The translations under genes and the position numbers were made by a program. The notes below the pieces were generated by a model. That model did no database searches and had not been told where the DNA came from. It was given only the letters and a program-made list of their open reading frames with translations. Of a stretch of 64,000 nt of DNA, positions 36,729 to 49,300 are shown in pieces. The stretch's first letter is position 1. Each line of letters begins with the position of its first letter. The DNA is from Ustulina deusta (Eukaryota > Ascomycota > Sordariomycetes > Xylariales > Xylariaceae): NCBI GenBank assembly GCA_023159155.1, contig JAJNNX010000065.1, positions 186,001-250,000 on the forward strand. The letters are read 5' to 3'.

Positions 36729-36934
36729 TGTCACGGAGAAGTGGACCTAAGGGATCCATGAGATCGGATCAATGCTACTCCGAGGGATCCCATATTTAAA
36801 TAGCGTGTTTCTATCTCTTATGTTGTAACTAGAACTTAGACCTTAGATCATCTGAATACGCTTCTGGTGATCACTTCTGGAATGTGCACATATCCCCTTC
36901 CTTCGATTTATCGCAACTCTACACGTCCGTGAGA
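36729..36934. mobile_element. Solo LTR, 206 bp, with 5-bp target duplication
   Basis: The element begins TGTCACGGA and ends TCCGTGAGA, which is an inverted terminal repeat with one mismatch; TG is the canonical LTR start. It is flanked by perfect CTAAT direct repeats at 36724-36728 and 36935-36939. No internal retroelement sequence is attached, so it fits a solo LTR left by LTR-LTR recombination. It keeps normal composition, unlike the AT-rich blocks nearby. The parent element is not recognisable in the window. Confidence 0.75.
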
Positions 36935-36939
36935 CTAAT

Positions 36940-38597
36940 TTATACTACGAACACACAGTTAATAGCTAAGTTAATGAAACATAATATATAACAATAATTA
37001 AGGCTTATGTTAGCATCTGTGGTGCTTATTCCGCTTTCAGTCATAACTTTAGTATTTCTTTCCAACTATCTCTCCATATAACTAAATTTGCCCCTTGAGT
37101 GCATCTCTATTGAAATTGTCGGTTGCCACCCGCTTAGCTCTGTGTTTCTGGGTAGAGCCTGTGTCCTGTATAGTTTCCATCGTTGTCATGATGAATGTGT
37201 ACAACATGGTGTTTATTCTGACTCCATTGATCATCTGTAGCTAATAATACAATGATGTGAGGCGTAGGGTCTGACTCGCTCGTGTGAGAGGGCTCGCTGT
37301 AGTCATCTTAGTCAGGAACTCCAGGCCATTATCATGGGTCCAAGGTCTGAGCTCAACTATAGGAGGGTTGGTTGCAACAAGGGGGACATACATCAAGATC
37401 TTGGTGGTGAACGCAACTAAGTCGGGCCGCTGGGTAGCAGCCATAATCAATCTTTGAGCCAGATGTCTTGGTTCCAGCGGATTAAGACTTTGAGTCCCAA
37501 CAATGCACTGAGGGGTACGTGGCATTCTGAAAGACGATATGGATTTCAAAGCAAGGAATAGCAGGAGATATCGGTGTCTAGGCTTCAATGTCTCTCCTTT
37601 TGGCCAGGAAAACAATCACCTTTTATAATCACTTCATCTTCATATTTCGTATTTCAAGACCCTCGTTTCTATTGTTGTTTGTGTTGCAGACCTCATGCGC
37701 CAGCTGATACTGCTTTATGTAAGGGACCTCACGAGATCCTGTCGTCGCGACGCCCCTCATTCGCCGTGGATTCGTATAGCAAACACATACAGTTCACATA
37801 TCTCTGCACAATTGGTGGAGCTGAGCGAATACGTAGGTAGGGATAGAGCTAGGGAGGGACGAAGTAGGTACTCTTGAGAAAATGACTGTCATAACAGATT
37901 ATAGTTGGCTAGATTAACAACAATAAAGAGAGTTGGAACTGACTAGACACTCTTATACCATTATACCACTGGTAGGCAGGTGTCACATACTTGGCATTTT
38001 GCCCTAGCGGTGTGTTTGGACGAAGATTATGTATATGAATTCAGCGAAACATTATCATGATTCTCGATTGTTAGCACTCGAGAGCATCCCTTACTTAGGT
38101 TAGATGTGCATTTGAGATATCGAATGCACATTCGCTAAAGGTGTAGGAGTTGTTGAAAACGCTCGGGCAGTCCAAAACTGTTAAGAATAGGAGATTACCC
38201 ATTATACTGTCAAAACCATGAACTTTGGACTGCATTGCTTCGAGATCAAGCTCCTGCTCCATAATACTCTATTCTCGCAATTCAGGCCTTGCTTGGAAGC
38301 CTTATGGAAAGAGCTCATAATTAGACCATTGGGTGGAATTGCGGAGCATGGGTTACTTAGTCTGATCATTCCCATAGAAGACAATTCATGGCTTTGGTCA
38401 GATGAAAAGAGCACCCACAGTATCACCAAGAGAATCACTGGTGATACCATTGTATCTATCAATATTTAAGGGGTGTTGAGCTCGGATTCAAATCGTGCTG
38501 ACCGTCGGTTGTCGCATCACTAGCAAGCTGACTCCAAAAACCTGTCTTCCTTGGAAACGCACATTCCCCCTTATTGCCACCTTGTTATATTCACCAC
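36940..38597. other. Intergenic with unrecognised open frames
   Basis: 1.7 kb of near-normal composition between the solo LTR and the large LTR element. Two places have open frames longer than the background: 37241-37615 on the - strand (124 codons) and 38202-38469 on both strands (about 85 codons). I recognise no domain in any of them and found no convincing splice extension. They could be decayed genes or chance. Confidence 0.35.
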
Positions 38598-38602
38598 CAA
38601 CT

Positions 38603-38855
38603 GTGCCTCGATACGGTCCCTCTACAGAACTAGTCACTTGGTGTCACTAGGTCTGATCTGAAGGTCTGTATTAAGTATGGTTGTAGAAGGAAACTAACTA
38701 GGGTATCTGACGGAGGTGCGAGGTATTTATGCCCTTAATTAGGTGGGTCGGTACCTGATGCCTAAGGGCTACGCACGGTGCTTTTTTATGCACGTACTAT
38801 TATACTAATTTAATAGATTGACTTTAATAAAAGCTAATAATAATAAGATTTATAA
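38603..38855. repeat. Left LTR of the retroelement
   Basis: Starts (T)GTGCCTCGATACGG and matches the right copy throughout, including the shared central part GGTGCGAGGTATTTATGCC. Its outer half keeps C and G. Its inner end is converted to AT: AAGCTAATAATAATAAG here against AAGCCAATGGCAATGGG in the right copy. Confidence 0.8.
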
Positions 38856-41800
38856 TTTTTTTTTTTATTAAATAACTATTTTAGTTATTTTATAACTTAT
38901 TGCTTAATATAACTATAAGTAAAATTATTATAAACTTTTTTATTATAATATATTTTTTAATTACTAATAGTCTTTTTTTAATATAGTTTTACTAATATAT
39001 TATAAACTTTTTATTAAATAGCTATTTTTATTATAAGCCAAGTATAGATTATTTTTATTATATTTATTAATAAACTAAATATTACTAGGACTTTAAAATT
39101 AATATATATTGCTATAATAATAACTAATAATAGTTTAAAATTTATTATAGTATAGTTTTAATTTATTTATATATTGCTAAACTTATAATATTTAATCTTT
39201 TATAATATAGGTTTAGATAAGTTTTTTTTTTTTTTGTAAATATGCTTATATTTAGTTTTTTAAAGCTTTTAAATTATTAAAATAGTTTTTTGCAATTAAT
39301 ACTTTGTAGCATATTACTAACTCTTTTTAATATTTAATATTTTTTTTTTTAGTTAAGTTTTAAATATAGTTAGCTATATTAATTATTAACTACTATTATA
39401 ATAGTTAAATTTTAAATATTAAAAAATAGCTACTATATTTAAATAATTTAAGTATATAATTATAAATATATACTGCTAATTTTAATAAAGTCTAAAAGTT
39501 AAAATATTATTAAACTAAAGCTTTTTATAATATAATATGTTTAATATTACTATTAGCTTTTTTAACTTTACTATTTGCTTATAGCTGCCCTAATATAATT
39601 AGTTTTATAATTAATCTATTAAACTTGTACTAAGCAATAGTTTTATTATTTATAAATATACTAGTATTATTACTAATTTATTTTTTTAAATAGTTAAAAG
39701 TTTTTTTAATATAAATTAGTAAGAATTAAATTGCTTTAAATAAAATATTAAATATTAGCTTTGTTTTAATTTATCTAGTAGTATATTTAATATAAACTAA
39801 TATTTTAAAATTAGCTATAAAAATATAATCTATAACTTAATAAATTAATAAAACAAAAAGTATAATAAATTATAAATTAGGCAACTTATTACTAAATACT
39901 TTTATTAGTTAATATTATAAATATTTAATAATAATTTGTTAACTAATTAAAGTTATTTTAGGATGCTAAAAATGCTTATTTATTTTTTTTAATATTATTT
40001 TAATAGTAATATAACTATAGTTAATATATATATTTTTTATTTAAAGTAATAAATTTTTTATTTTTAATATTTTAAAAAAATTCTTAGTATATAAGGCAGT
40101 TCTAGCTATATATAGCAGATTATTTAAAACTTTTAAATATATTGCTATTTTGTATAGTTTGCTTTATTAGGTAAAAAAGTACTGTTTTATTTATTTTAGT
40201 AGTATATTAGGTAGCAAATTAGTATTAAAATATAAAAATTCTAATATTGCTTAAAGATCTATATAGTTTAGCTATTATAGCTATAATATAAATAAAACTT
40301 TATTACTAATTATAGCTAAACTAGCTATATAACTTTTTTAATATTTAAACTATTTAAAACTTAAATAGATTTTTTTTAGTAGCTTTAATAGCTAATCGGC
40401 TAAAATGTTTAATTTGTTTATATAATATATAATATATATAATATAATATTTAATAATATTAAAAAAACGTATAATATATATTAACTGTTTTATTTTAGTA
40501 CAAAAAATTAATAATAACTTATAATCTATATAAATAGTTATTTTTTTACTTTTAATCTAGTGCTTTTAGTACTAAAAAGCTAATATAATAGCTAATAATT
40601 TATATTTTTAAATAGAATATTATAACTAAGTTACTTATAGTTTTTTTTAAAAATAAACTATAAAGTAGAGTACTAACTTGTTATTATATATATATAGCTA
40701 TATTAGATATGCTTTTATATAAAATTAACTAAAATTTATATTTATAATAAAAAGTAAGCGCTAGTTAAACAGCTATATAATTAGTATTATAGTAATAAAG
40801 TTATAAATATATATTTATACTTTTTTTGTTACGTAGTCTAGCTTAATAAGTATATTTTTAAGCGCTCTAGCAAAAGCTTTAATAAATAGTTTTATAACAA
40901 GTAAATAATTGCTAATTAAATGCTTAAAATATTTTGCTATATTAATAAAAATATATATTTTAGTTATTATTGCTAGTTTTAAACAATCTTTTATAGTAGC
41001 AATTTTTATTAGATTGGTTTTAATACTTTTATAAAAAATATTAAAACTTAAAAAAGTACTTCTAAATATAAACAATAATAACTTTAATATATTAATAATT
41101 ATATTATATTTTATAAAACATATAAATAATAATCTATATTGTTTAAATAATTTTTTATAAATTTTAGTTTATATAATAATATTATTTAATAAGCCAGCTA
41201 ACTAATCTTTAAAAAATTTAACAATTTTTTAAATTAAAGCTTAAAAAGTAATAAGTATATTATAAAGTCCAAACAGTATTACAAACTATTTATATATACT
41301 AAATAATATAATAAATACTATTTTTTTTTATTAGCTTTATTTATTTAGATTTGCTAAAATCTATCCTTTAAGTTAATAAAAATATACTATAAATATTCTA
41401 TTGCTTTCTAAATCTAGTTTTAAGTATTAAATAGCAAATAAACTTTTTTTTTAGTTATTTTATTAAGTTTATAATAATTATAATAAAATTGCCAGATTAT
41501 ATTTTTAGAATACTTATTAATAGTTTTATTTATAATTGTGCTGCTAGGCGTTTTTTTTAATATTAGTAATACTAGGGCACCTTATAGTCCATAGCTCTTT
41601 TAAATATAGATTTTAAAGTATGCTTTAACAAAATTTTTAATTATGTTTTTTTATTAAAAACTATATTAATAAAGTAGCAATTTAATTAGTATAGCATTTC
41701 TAGTATTAATATAATACTTTATTTTAGTAATAATTTTTGTTTTTTTTAGTACTAGGTTAAATAAGCTTAAAAACTTACAAATAAAGTTATTTAAATATTC

Positions 41801-43700
41801 TTTTACTTATAGGTTATTAGAAATATTTTTGTGCTATTTTATAATATTTGTTTAGTATATTATTTCAGATATTATACTAGCTTAAGTATTTTTTAGTAGT
41901 TTTATAATAAGTATTTTTATAAAATATATTAGTTATATAATTTTTTGCTTATTTTTTAGGCTAAAAATACCTTTTTATTTATAAAATTTATGTTTACTTA
42001 TAGTAAGATCTCTAAAAAAAATCTAATCTAGTATAATACTACTAATAATTTTTTATATTTATATTATATTATTATTAGTAATAAATTTAGCTATAATATA
42101 ACAATTCTGTATTATTTATAGTTTTATTTTTTAATATTATATATTATGCTTTATTATTAAAATAAATATAGCTTTAGTTTAGCTACTAATAATTCTAATA
42201 TATAATAATTTATATATTTATAGTCCTAAAAAACTATAAATATTATATTACTATTAGTAACCCAAGCTTAAAACAAGTTATAATAGTCCTAATATTTATT
42301 ATATAGTTTACTTTTTTTTAGTATTAGTTTTATTTTGCTTTTGTTTACTTTAATTATATAAATAAGGCTGTTTTATATATTAAAAAATTCTTAAAGCTTA
42401 CAATTAATTTTAGCTTTTTTATTATTAAGTTAATTATAAAGGCTTTATTTGATTTTTTTTTTTTTTAAATTATTAGAGCTAGCAAAGTATATACGCTTAC
42501 AAATTAGTAATTTTTTTTAAAACAATTTATATTTAATCCAAAACTTATTAGCTAAGTTATTATAAAATAGTATATTTTTAATTATTATAGATTAATTTGA
42601 TTTTAAGGGCTATAAGGTCTATAAGGTTTATTTTAGCTATTTTGGTTATTTTTAGCAGTTTTTAGCTTAATAACCTATTTTACTACAATTAAAATATTTA
42701 TTTTTTTTAGTTTTAGTAGTATACCTAGTTTTATTAGTTTTATTTAGCTTAATTATTTAGCTAACCTTATAATTATTATTATAAAAATTAAATATAACTA
42801 ATAATAATATTTTTAAAATTATTAACTTATAATTAATAAGCTAAATATAGCTAATATTTAGTTTAGCTAGTATTACTAAATTAATTCTATAGTTATAAAA
42901 TAGTATTAAAATACTTTATAACTATATTATTATTTATAGTATGCTATATATTTTACTTTTAATTATAGTTCTAAATATAAATTTAACTAATCAGGTTATT
43001 TTTTTAATTATTTTGCTATTATTTAGATCTTATATTAATTTTTTAAAATATAGCTAAATTATTAATATATATATACTAAACTTATATATAAATAAGTTTT
43101 TTATTTATTAAATCTTATATTAGCTATCTAAAAACTAATAATAAGCTTTTTTAAGTTGCTATAAATAGTTAATATATAATTTTTTTTATATTAGTAAAAA
43201 ACTTATAAATAGTACTAAAAAATTATAAAATATATTATAAGTTTTTAATATTTATATAATAGCTTTTAAGCAGTTAGCCCAAGTAGTATCTTTAGTATAT
43301 CTAATAAACTAGGCTATAGCTTAAAAATTTCTAGCTAATTTAGTACTAATATATATTACTTATAACTTATATAGAACAAATGCTTAAATTAATTAGTTTT
43401 ATATATTTTTTATTTTATTAAAAATTATATAATTAATAATAATAAGTTATAAATTTATTAAAATTATAACTTTATTTTTAGGTTTATACTTGTTTAAGCT
43501 ATTTATATTAATTATTAATATAGCTTTAAAAAATATACGCTAAATATATTATTTTTATTTAGTTTATATTTTTAATAATACTTAATATTAATATAGGTTT
43601 AATAATTTATTTTAAAGTTTTTTATTATTAGTTATATATGCTAGCTGCTATATATATAACTTATTAGTATATTACTTATTTATTTTATATATTTTTTATA

Positions 43701-43718
43701 GTAGTAGTAGTAGTAGTA
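43701..43718. repeat. (GTA)6 microsatellite
   Basis: Six perfect GTA units inside the AT-rich interior of the LTR element. Probably incidental. Confidence 0.9.
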
Positions 43719-44059
43719 TTAAGTAAATTTATTAACTAGTTATATTATTTATTATAAATATATCTAGCTTTTTAATAAAGTTAGTAATTATTTTTTTTAA
43801 ATTATTAATATTATTTTTTAGCTCTATTATATTATAAGCTATATTAATAGTAAAAACATTAATCTATTTTTAAAAATTCTTAATAGTATTATTTTGTAAA
43901 ACGCTAATAATTTTATTAATTAGGGCTATTAGTGCTTTTAGTATTTTATTAGCTATTTTAAAAGTTTTAGAGTTTTTGCAGTACAGTAGAAAGTATAAAA
44001 AAAGTGCTAAATATAATAAAAATAAAAATAATGCTATAAAGCTATACAAATAGCTATTT

Positions 44060-44311
44060 ATACCTTAATATAGTCCTTTTATAAAACTAGTTACTTGGTA
44101 TTACTAGGTCTGATCTAAAGGTCTATATTAAGTATAGTTATAGAAGGAAACTAACTAGGGTATCTAACAGAGGTGCGAGGTATTTATGCCTTTAATTAGG
44201 TGGGTCGGTACCTGGTGCCTAAGGGCTATGCACGGTGCCCTTTTATGCACGTACTATTGTACTGACTTAATGGATTGACTTCAATGGAAGCCAATGGCAA
44301 TGGGATCCATA
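44060..44311. repeat. Right LTR of the retroelement
   Basis: Direct repeat of the left LTR. Here the inner (left) end is AT-converted: TATACCTTAATATAG against TGTGCCTCGATACGG in the left copy. The outer end keeps CAATGGAAGCCAATGG. The target-duplication candidate CAACT follows at 44312-44316. Confidence 0.8.
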
Positions 44312-44316
44312 CAACT

Positions 44317-46304
44317 ACAACACCCACCCACTTTCCAATAGGACATCATTGACTGTAAATACCTCAATTCATGGTCAAGTTTCACATTCCACTCAATATC
44401 TTTGAATCTCCAGGAGACCCTTGTCGCCAGCACGGTAAGCTTATTCTTTAAGCAACCAGGAGTGTTACAGACACGCAATCAATTGTAGCGATACTACATT
44501 TGGATCAAAAACGTAGCACGTGAATAGTCAAGGATTCACCACCGGAGGATGTTAGAACGCTGACGTAATATTGGACACTTCGTGTAAAGTCGCCTATAGA
44601 CTCATCATGCTGGTTGTGCGGCGAGCGCACCGCCTTATATGCTTTCCCAACCGCCAAGAAACCGTAGTTGCTGGGGTTCTGCTATTATAGCGTGGGTACT
44701 TCAACACAAATCGACAACCCCAACAGCTGTATCACTCGAGAAGAACCCTGGAGCAGGACCATGGAGGTACCGATTTTCGATAGATAATTTCCTCCCAAGC
44801 CTCGCAGACGAATATGATACATTTGCGGCTGTTGAACCTTGCCGTGTGCATGATGAAGCAAGTAACGTGCTGTTGGGTGCAGGGCAATTAGGCGACCAAC
44901 TGTATTCGGAATAGAGCGTTACGCTAGCATTTCGGTGAGGGAATACTTGGCATTCCTGTGTTGCCACCACTGTAGCCAGATGACCGCACGCTTTCTGCAG
45001 CTGAATGTGCAAATGCACGCCACCATCACGCACTTAATGCGTAGATTAGGCTCGAAGCGGACAATGGCCGCCATGAACCTGGTTAATAGGGAACCACACC
45101 CCTTGATAGAGTATCCTGCGGGGTTGAAAGCATATTTTCAAATCTTCTATTTGCACAACGTCTTACCAGCGGTCCACGGTACTAGGAGTACTAGTAATTA
45201 CACCAGTCATGGCATAACTTAAACTCCCAGAAGGCCTTTGGTGTTCTGGACAACAATGCCCACATACCCAGCACAATGTCACTTGATCTTCGTGGAATTA
45301 AGAGTATGTTGCCAAACCCCGTGTTGTCCATTCCCACAGTGGCCTTGTATTGTTCTTGCAGCCAAAATGGGGCACAGCATGGCAGTGGATAGACCACGCT
45401 CACCCCGGCCCTGGACTTATAATCCACACGGTTCAGTCGCATAGAGGTTTACACTTGGACGACACAACTACAAAGTTGTAAGACGGAAAACAAGGCAAAT
45501 GGTCCCGCATGATTGCCTAGTTCCTAGGTACTCGAAATGGAAGCCAGGCTCAGGGGCGAATACTTGAGCCTCCCAAAATAGGCGGTAGACCGCCACAGAG
45601 ACGAACATCCTGTCATCATGACCTGATGTGCAGTCGAATCCATATGCCGGTACCTATTTTCCTCGGATTGAATTTTTGAAATGAGGGTGACAGTATGGCC
45701 AGCACTCCTGCATGGCATTGGGTACCACCCAATTGGAATGCCCAGCTTACCGAGCCTCAAGTGCCCACCTGGGTGTCTTGTTCCGCGCTCCAGCGACAAT
45801 TCGGAGCCTCGTTAGACTTAGTAGGGCCACACTACGTATGTAGGTACCTCAGTTCAGGATTCGTGCAGGAGGTCGCGGCAGGCTCTCTCGTGCTGGACAA
45901 ATCATCTGCCAATTGAACCCCCCTTTTCACCAGATTTATGTGACGATCTCGGAATGAACTGCATAATCACACATTCCAGTCATCACTGAATGCAAAAGAA
46001 GCTTCGTAATAAATCCTATTGATACTACGCTGTCTATGCTGGCACTTGTTCCCATACATGGCGTTCCATGTATCAACGCCACCCCGACCGCTGCAGAGTG
46101 CCAGCTGAGCAGTGCACCTTGATTGTCGCGGTGTGTTCCGCAAAGCGTCACTTGTATGCGCAAGACTAGGCCAGTTCAAGCCGGGATAATAGCCTCCGAC
46201 CCGTAGCCGTCGGATGTGAATAGGTGCGTAAAATAGAGCCGCAATAAAACAGTGCTGCTGTACCTCTTCTCACTTATCCCCAATTCGTGCTCCGTATCAC
46301 CATC
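44317..46304. other. Intergenic with unrecognised open frames, possible decayed gene
   Basis: 2 kb between the retroelement and the kinase-HET gene. Overlapping frames occur on both strands. On the - strand, pieces at 45799-45524, 45442-45191 and 45033-44701 follow one another; the last contains several N-x-S/T sequons and cysteines, like a secreted-protein fragment. I could not join them by splice sites and recognise no family. On the + strand, 44639-44914 and 44935-45222 are equally unassignable. The last few hundred bases before 46305 must hold the kinase-HET promoter. Confidence 0.35.
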
Positions 46305-49300
46305 ATGCTCCACCTCGGATCTCTTGGGGAATCACTTTCCTCTATTAAATCCATGTTCTTCGTTGCCTTGATGTTCTGTACCAACTGTCTAGGGAAACTA
46401 TTCTCTTCCAACAGAGGCAGTATGAGCAGCTCTACCGACTCTGATGACAGTGGCATCGACGACCCCGTTAGCCCAAAGCCATCGCCGAGGGAAAGATTGC
46501 AGGATCGCATCACAGAGTTGTGCCGGGTTAGCAGCCTTAGCGACCACCGCGACAAATTCTTGCCAAATGATGCTATTGACAGCCTGGTAACAGAAGATAC
46601 AATTAGCACAGAGCTTGAAACTGCTACCTTCGGGAAAAAGAAGCACTCGACAAGAGACAAGCTCATCCGATGGATCCTAAAAGACGCTCGAAAATTGTTC
46701 CTAATTCATATCCATGCCGGTCTCAACCCTGACGACACATTTAAGTCACTGAGAAAATTCAAGAGACTGAAATTCACGGATAAAGATCTTCCTATTCAAG
46801 ATGTTGAATATAAAGATTGCCCGTTTAAAGAGTGTTTTCTTGGTTGTTGGACGCCATCCCTTTTGGAGCATTTCTCTGACTATCAATGGAAATTTTTGAG
46901 CCCGAGCTTCAAGAGCAATACTGAATTTGAATATCACATCCACGACCTCCACAGAAGGGTCATTCTCCCTTTCGTGGAGAAGGACAACCAGAAAGCAGGC
47001 GCGTTCAGTAGCGTGTACAGAGTCACCATCCATGCAGCACACCGAGATCCTGACTTCAGCCAGGTACGCCCCTCATTACGCCTTGAAGTCTTGTCCATTC
47101 TTCACTGAATACTGATTAGTTACATAGGTTGCCATCAAGGAAATTCAGATAAACCACGACCCGGCTGATGAAGGCAGTAAAGAAATAGCGAAAGTCTGGG
47201 AAGACGAAGCGCGAGCTCTTACCATGGTCAATGCTCTTAACCACAAGCATATGGTCAAGTGTGTCGCTGCGATTCGAAAAGGCGACAAACGCTATTTTAT
47301 GTTTCCATGGGCTAACGGCGGCTCCTTACGAGAATTTTGGGTGGAAACGCGAAACCAGGTCCCAAACATGGATATGATACGAGAAAGTGTTTCCCAGCTC
47401 AAGGGACTAGCGGACGCATTGAGCCGTCTGCACACCTATGACCCAGAGTCCTCGCAAACTGAAATCCAGGGCTCTTCAGGCACGCCTAATTCTAAGCTTA
47501 AGGGGGCAAATGATACAAAGATCCCCGACATACAAGTGGAGGTAGGTGGGCAGCCTGTTATCGGCCCAGATGGCTCCGGAAACCAGAGCATTCGCCATGG
47601 AGATTTGAAACCGGAGAATATTTTGAGATTCCTGGATAGTCAGCCGGCAGACGGCAACCCTTCTACCGCTGTCGGGACCCTGAAAATCGCCGATATGGGG
47701 CTAGCGAAGCGCCACGTTGTTGCGACTCAGTATAGAGGTCAAGGGACGAGTACGAGAGTAAGTATTCCCGACGACTTCCGCAATAATTTACCGAATATTA
47801 GATGTCAACAAGCATCGCGTTCCAAGATACAGATATATAGCCCAAGTTGGAAGAAGCTCCACTACTCACGTTCTGTATAGTACGGTACTGCTCTCTACGA
47901 AGCACCAGAAGTCACCCAGTCGCTGAGGAACGAAGCCAGATCGCGCTTATATGACGTCTGGTCCATGGGCTGCATTATGTTCGAATTCGTACTATGGATG
48001 CTCTACGGCAATGTCATGATTACTGAATTACATAACCGACTCAAGAAAGGGAACAATCAATACTTCGAAATCCCAACTGGGACCGCTAGGGCCGCTAAGG
48101 TGCATAGAACTGTATCTCAATGGATGCAGTATCTCCAACAGAATGATCCAGATTGCAAGGAAAATTCTCCCATTGGGGATCTTCTGAAGCTTATCAAGAC
48201 TAAGCTTCTCGTGATTGATCTGCCCCCGAGAAGGCCCAGTGCAAGAAATGGGCAACTTCTCCCAGCATCACCTTTCAAGCCACCAGCCCCTGACGAAGAT
48301 AAGACAAATTATCGCTGTACGGCGGAGGAGCTTTTAAGCGAATTGGAAAAGATATCTCATAAGATAGAAGACGATTGCAGCTATACTCTTTCCGGTGAGC
48401 TGCGGAATAGTGTCAATCCGCCTAGTACGCTGCCCGACACAACTAATGAAGCGGGCTCCTCGTCTCTCAGGATTCCTGAGGCAACGAAAGGGCAGCCGTC
48501 ACATATATCACAGGTACGAGGCGTCGCAGTAAATAGAGAGATTACGAGAACGACAAAAGCTGATTATACCCTCCCCCCTCTCGAAGATTGGGAATACCCC
48601 GTCGACAATAATTTCGCAGGAAAAGCCACAAGCCAACTAGACACAACGGTTTTAGATCTTCTTCCACCGGATAGTAGACTCTGTGGGCGATGTTTAAATA
48701 TCAACTTTTGGAAAGGTGGGTTTGCGATTGAATATAAGACAGCGGAACTTCATAGCCAATCCCAAGATTGTCCTTTCTGCGAGATGCTTTGGAACGCATA
48801 TAAGAAATATGGCCTCCCGAAAACCCTCAAAGTTCGATTAGAGCGTCACCAATCGATGTTAAAATTGTCTGGCACCGATTACACGCTACCGGTTTTCTCC
48901 ATCGTCCGAAGTCCAAGTGAGTGGCTAGATATCCTACCCTGTTGTCTTTCTTGGCCCCGTTCCATGTTTGAATTACTCACGCTTAACGGCAATGCTAGAA
49001 CTCCATACGCCACTCCCTATCCAAATCGGCTTTCCCCAGCTACCGCAGCCCGGAACCCATCTTTTCTTTTCGTTGCTCCGTCTTTGGCTGCAAGACTGCG
49101 ATGACGACCACAAGGGCTGCAAATATCCGAAGCCTGCCACCTTGCCGACACGGTTAATAGATGTCGGGACTACCCTGTCCCCCCGGCTTCGCCTTTTGGA
49201 AACCGGGGAAGAGGCACTCGACGGGCAACGATACATTGCTCTCTCGCACCCATGGGGTGACCAAGAGAAACATCCGGCTTTTAGTACGCTGAGGAAGGAC

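Larger units (their letters stand above)
38603..44311. mobile_element. LTR retroelement with RIP-destroyed interior
   Basis: Two direct repeats of about 255 bp (38603-38855 and 44060-44311) enclose 5.2 kb of nearly pure A+T, which fits an LTR retrotransposon in size and layout. CAACT occurs just outside both ends (38598-38602 and 44312-44316), a good 5-bp target-duplication candidate. The exact termini are uncertain by 1-2 bases because the element may start at the T of TGTGCC. The interior has no intact frame, so the superfamily and orientation cannot be assigned. The differences between the LTRs are almost all C/T and G/A. Confidence 0.75.

Noticed and set aside
40815..41075. Ile/Lys/Leu-rich minus-strand frame in the AT-rich interior of the LTR element
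   Set aside because: Composition artefact of A+T-only sequence; no domain pattern.
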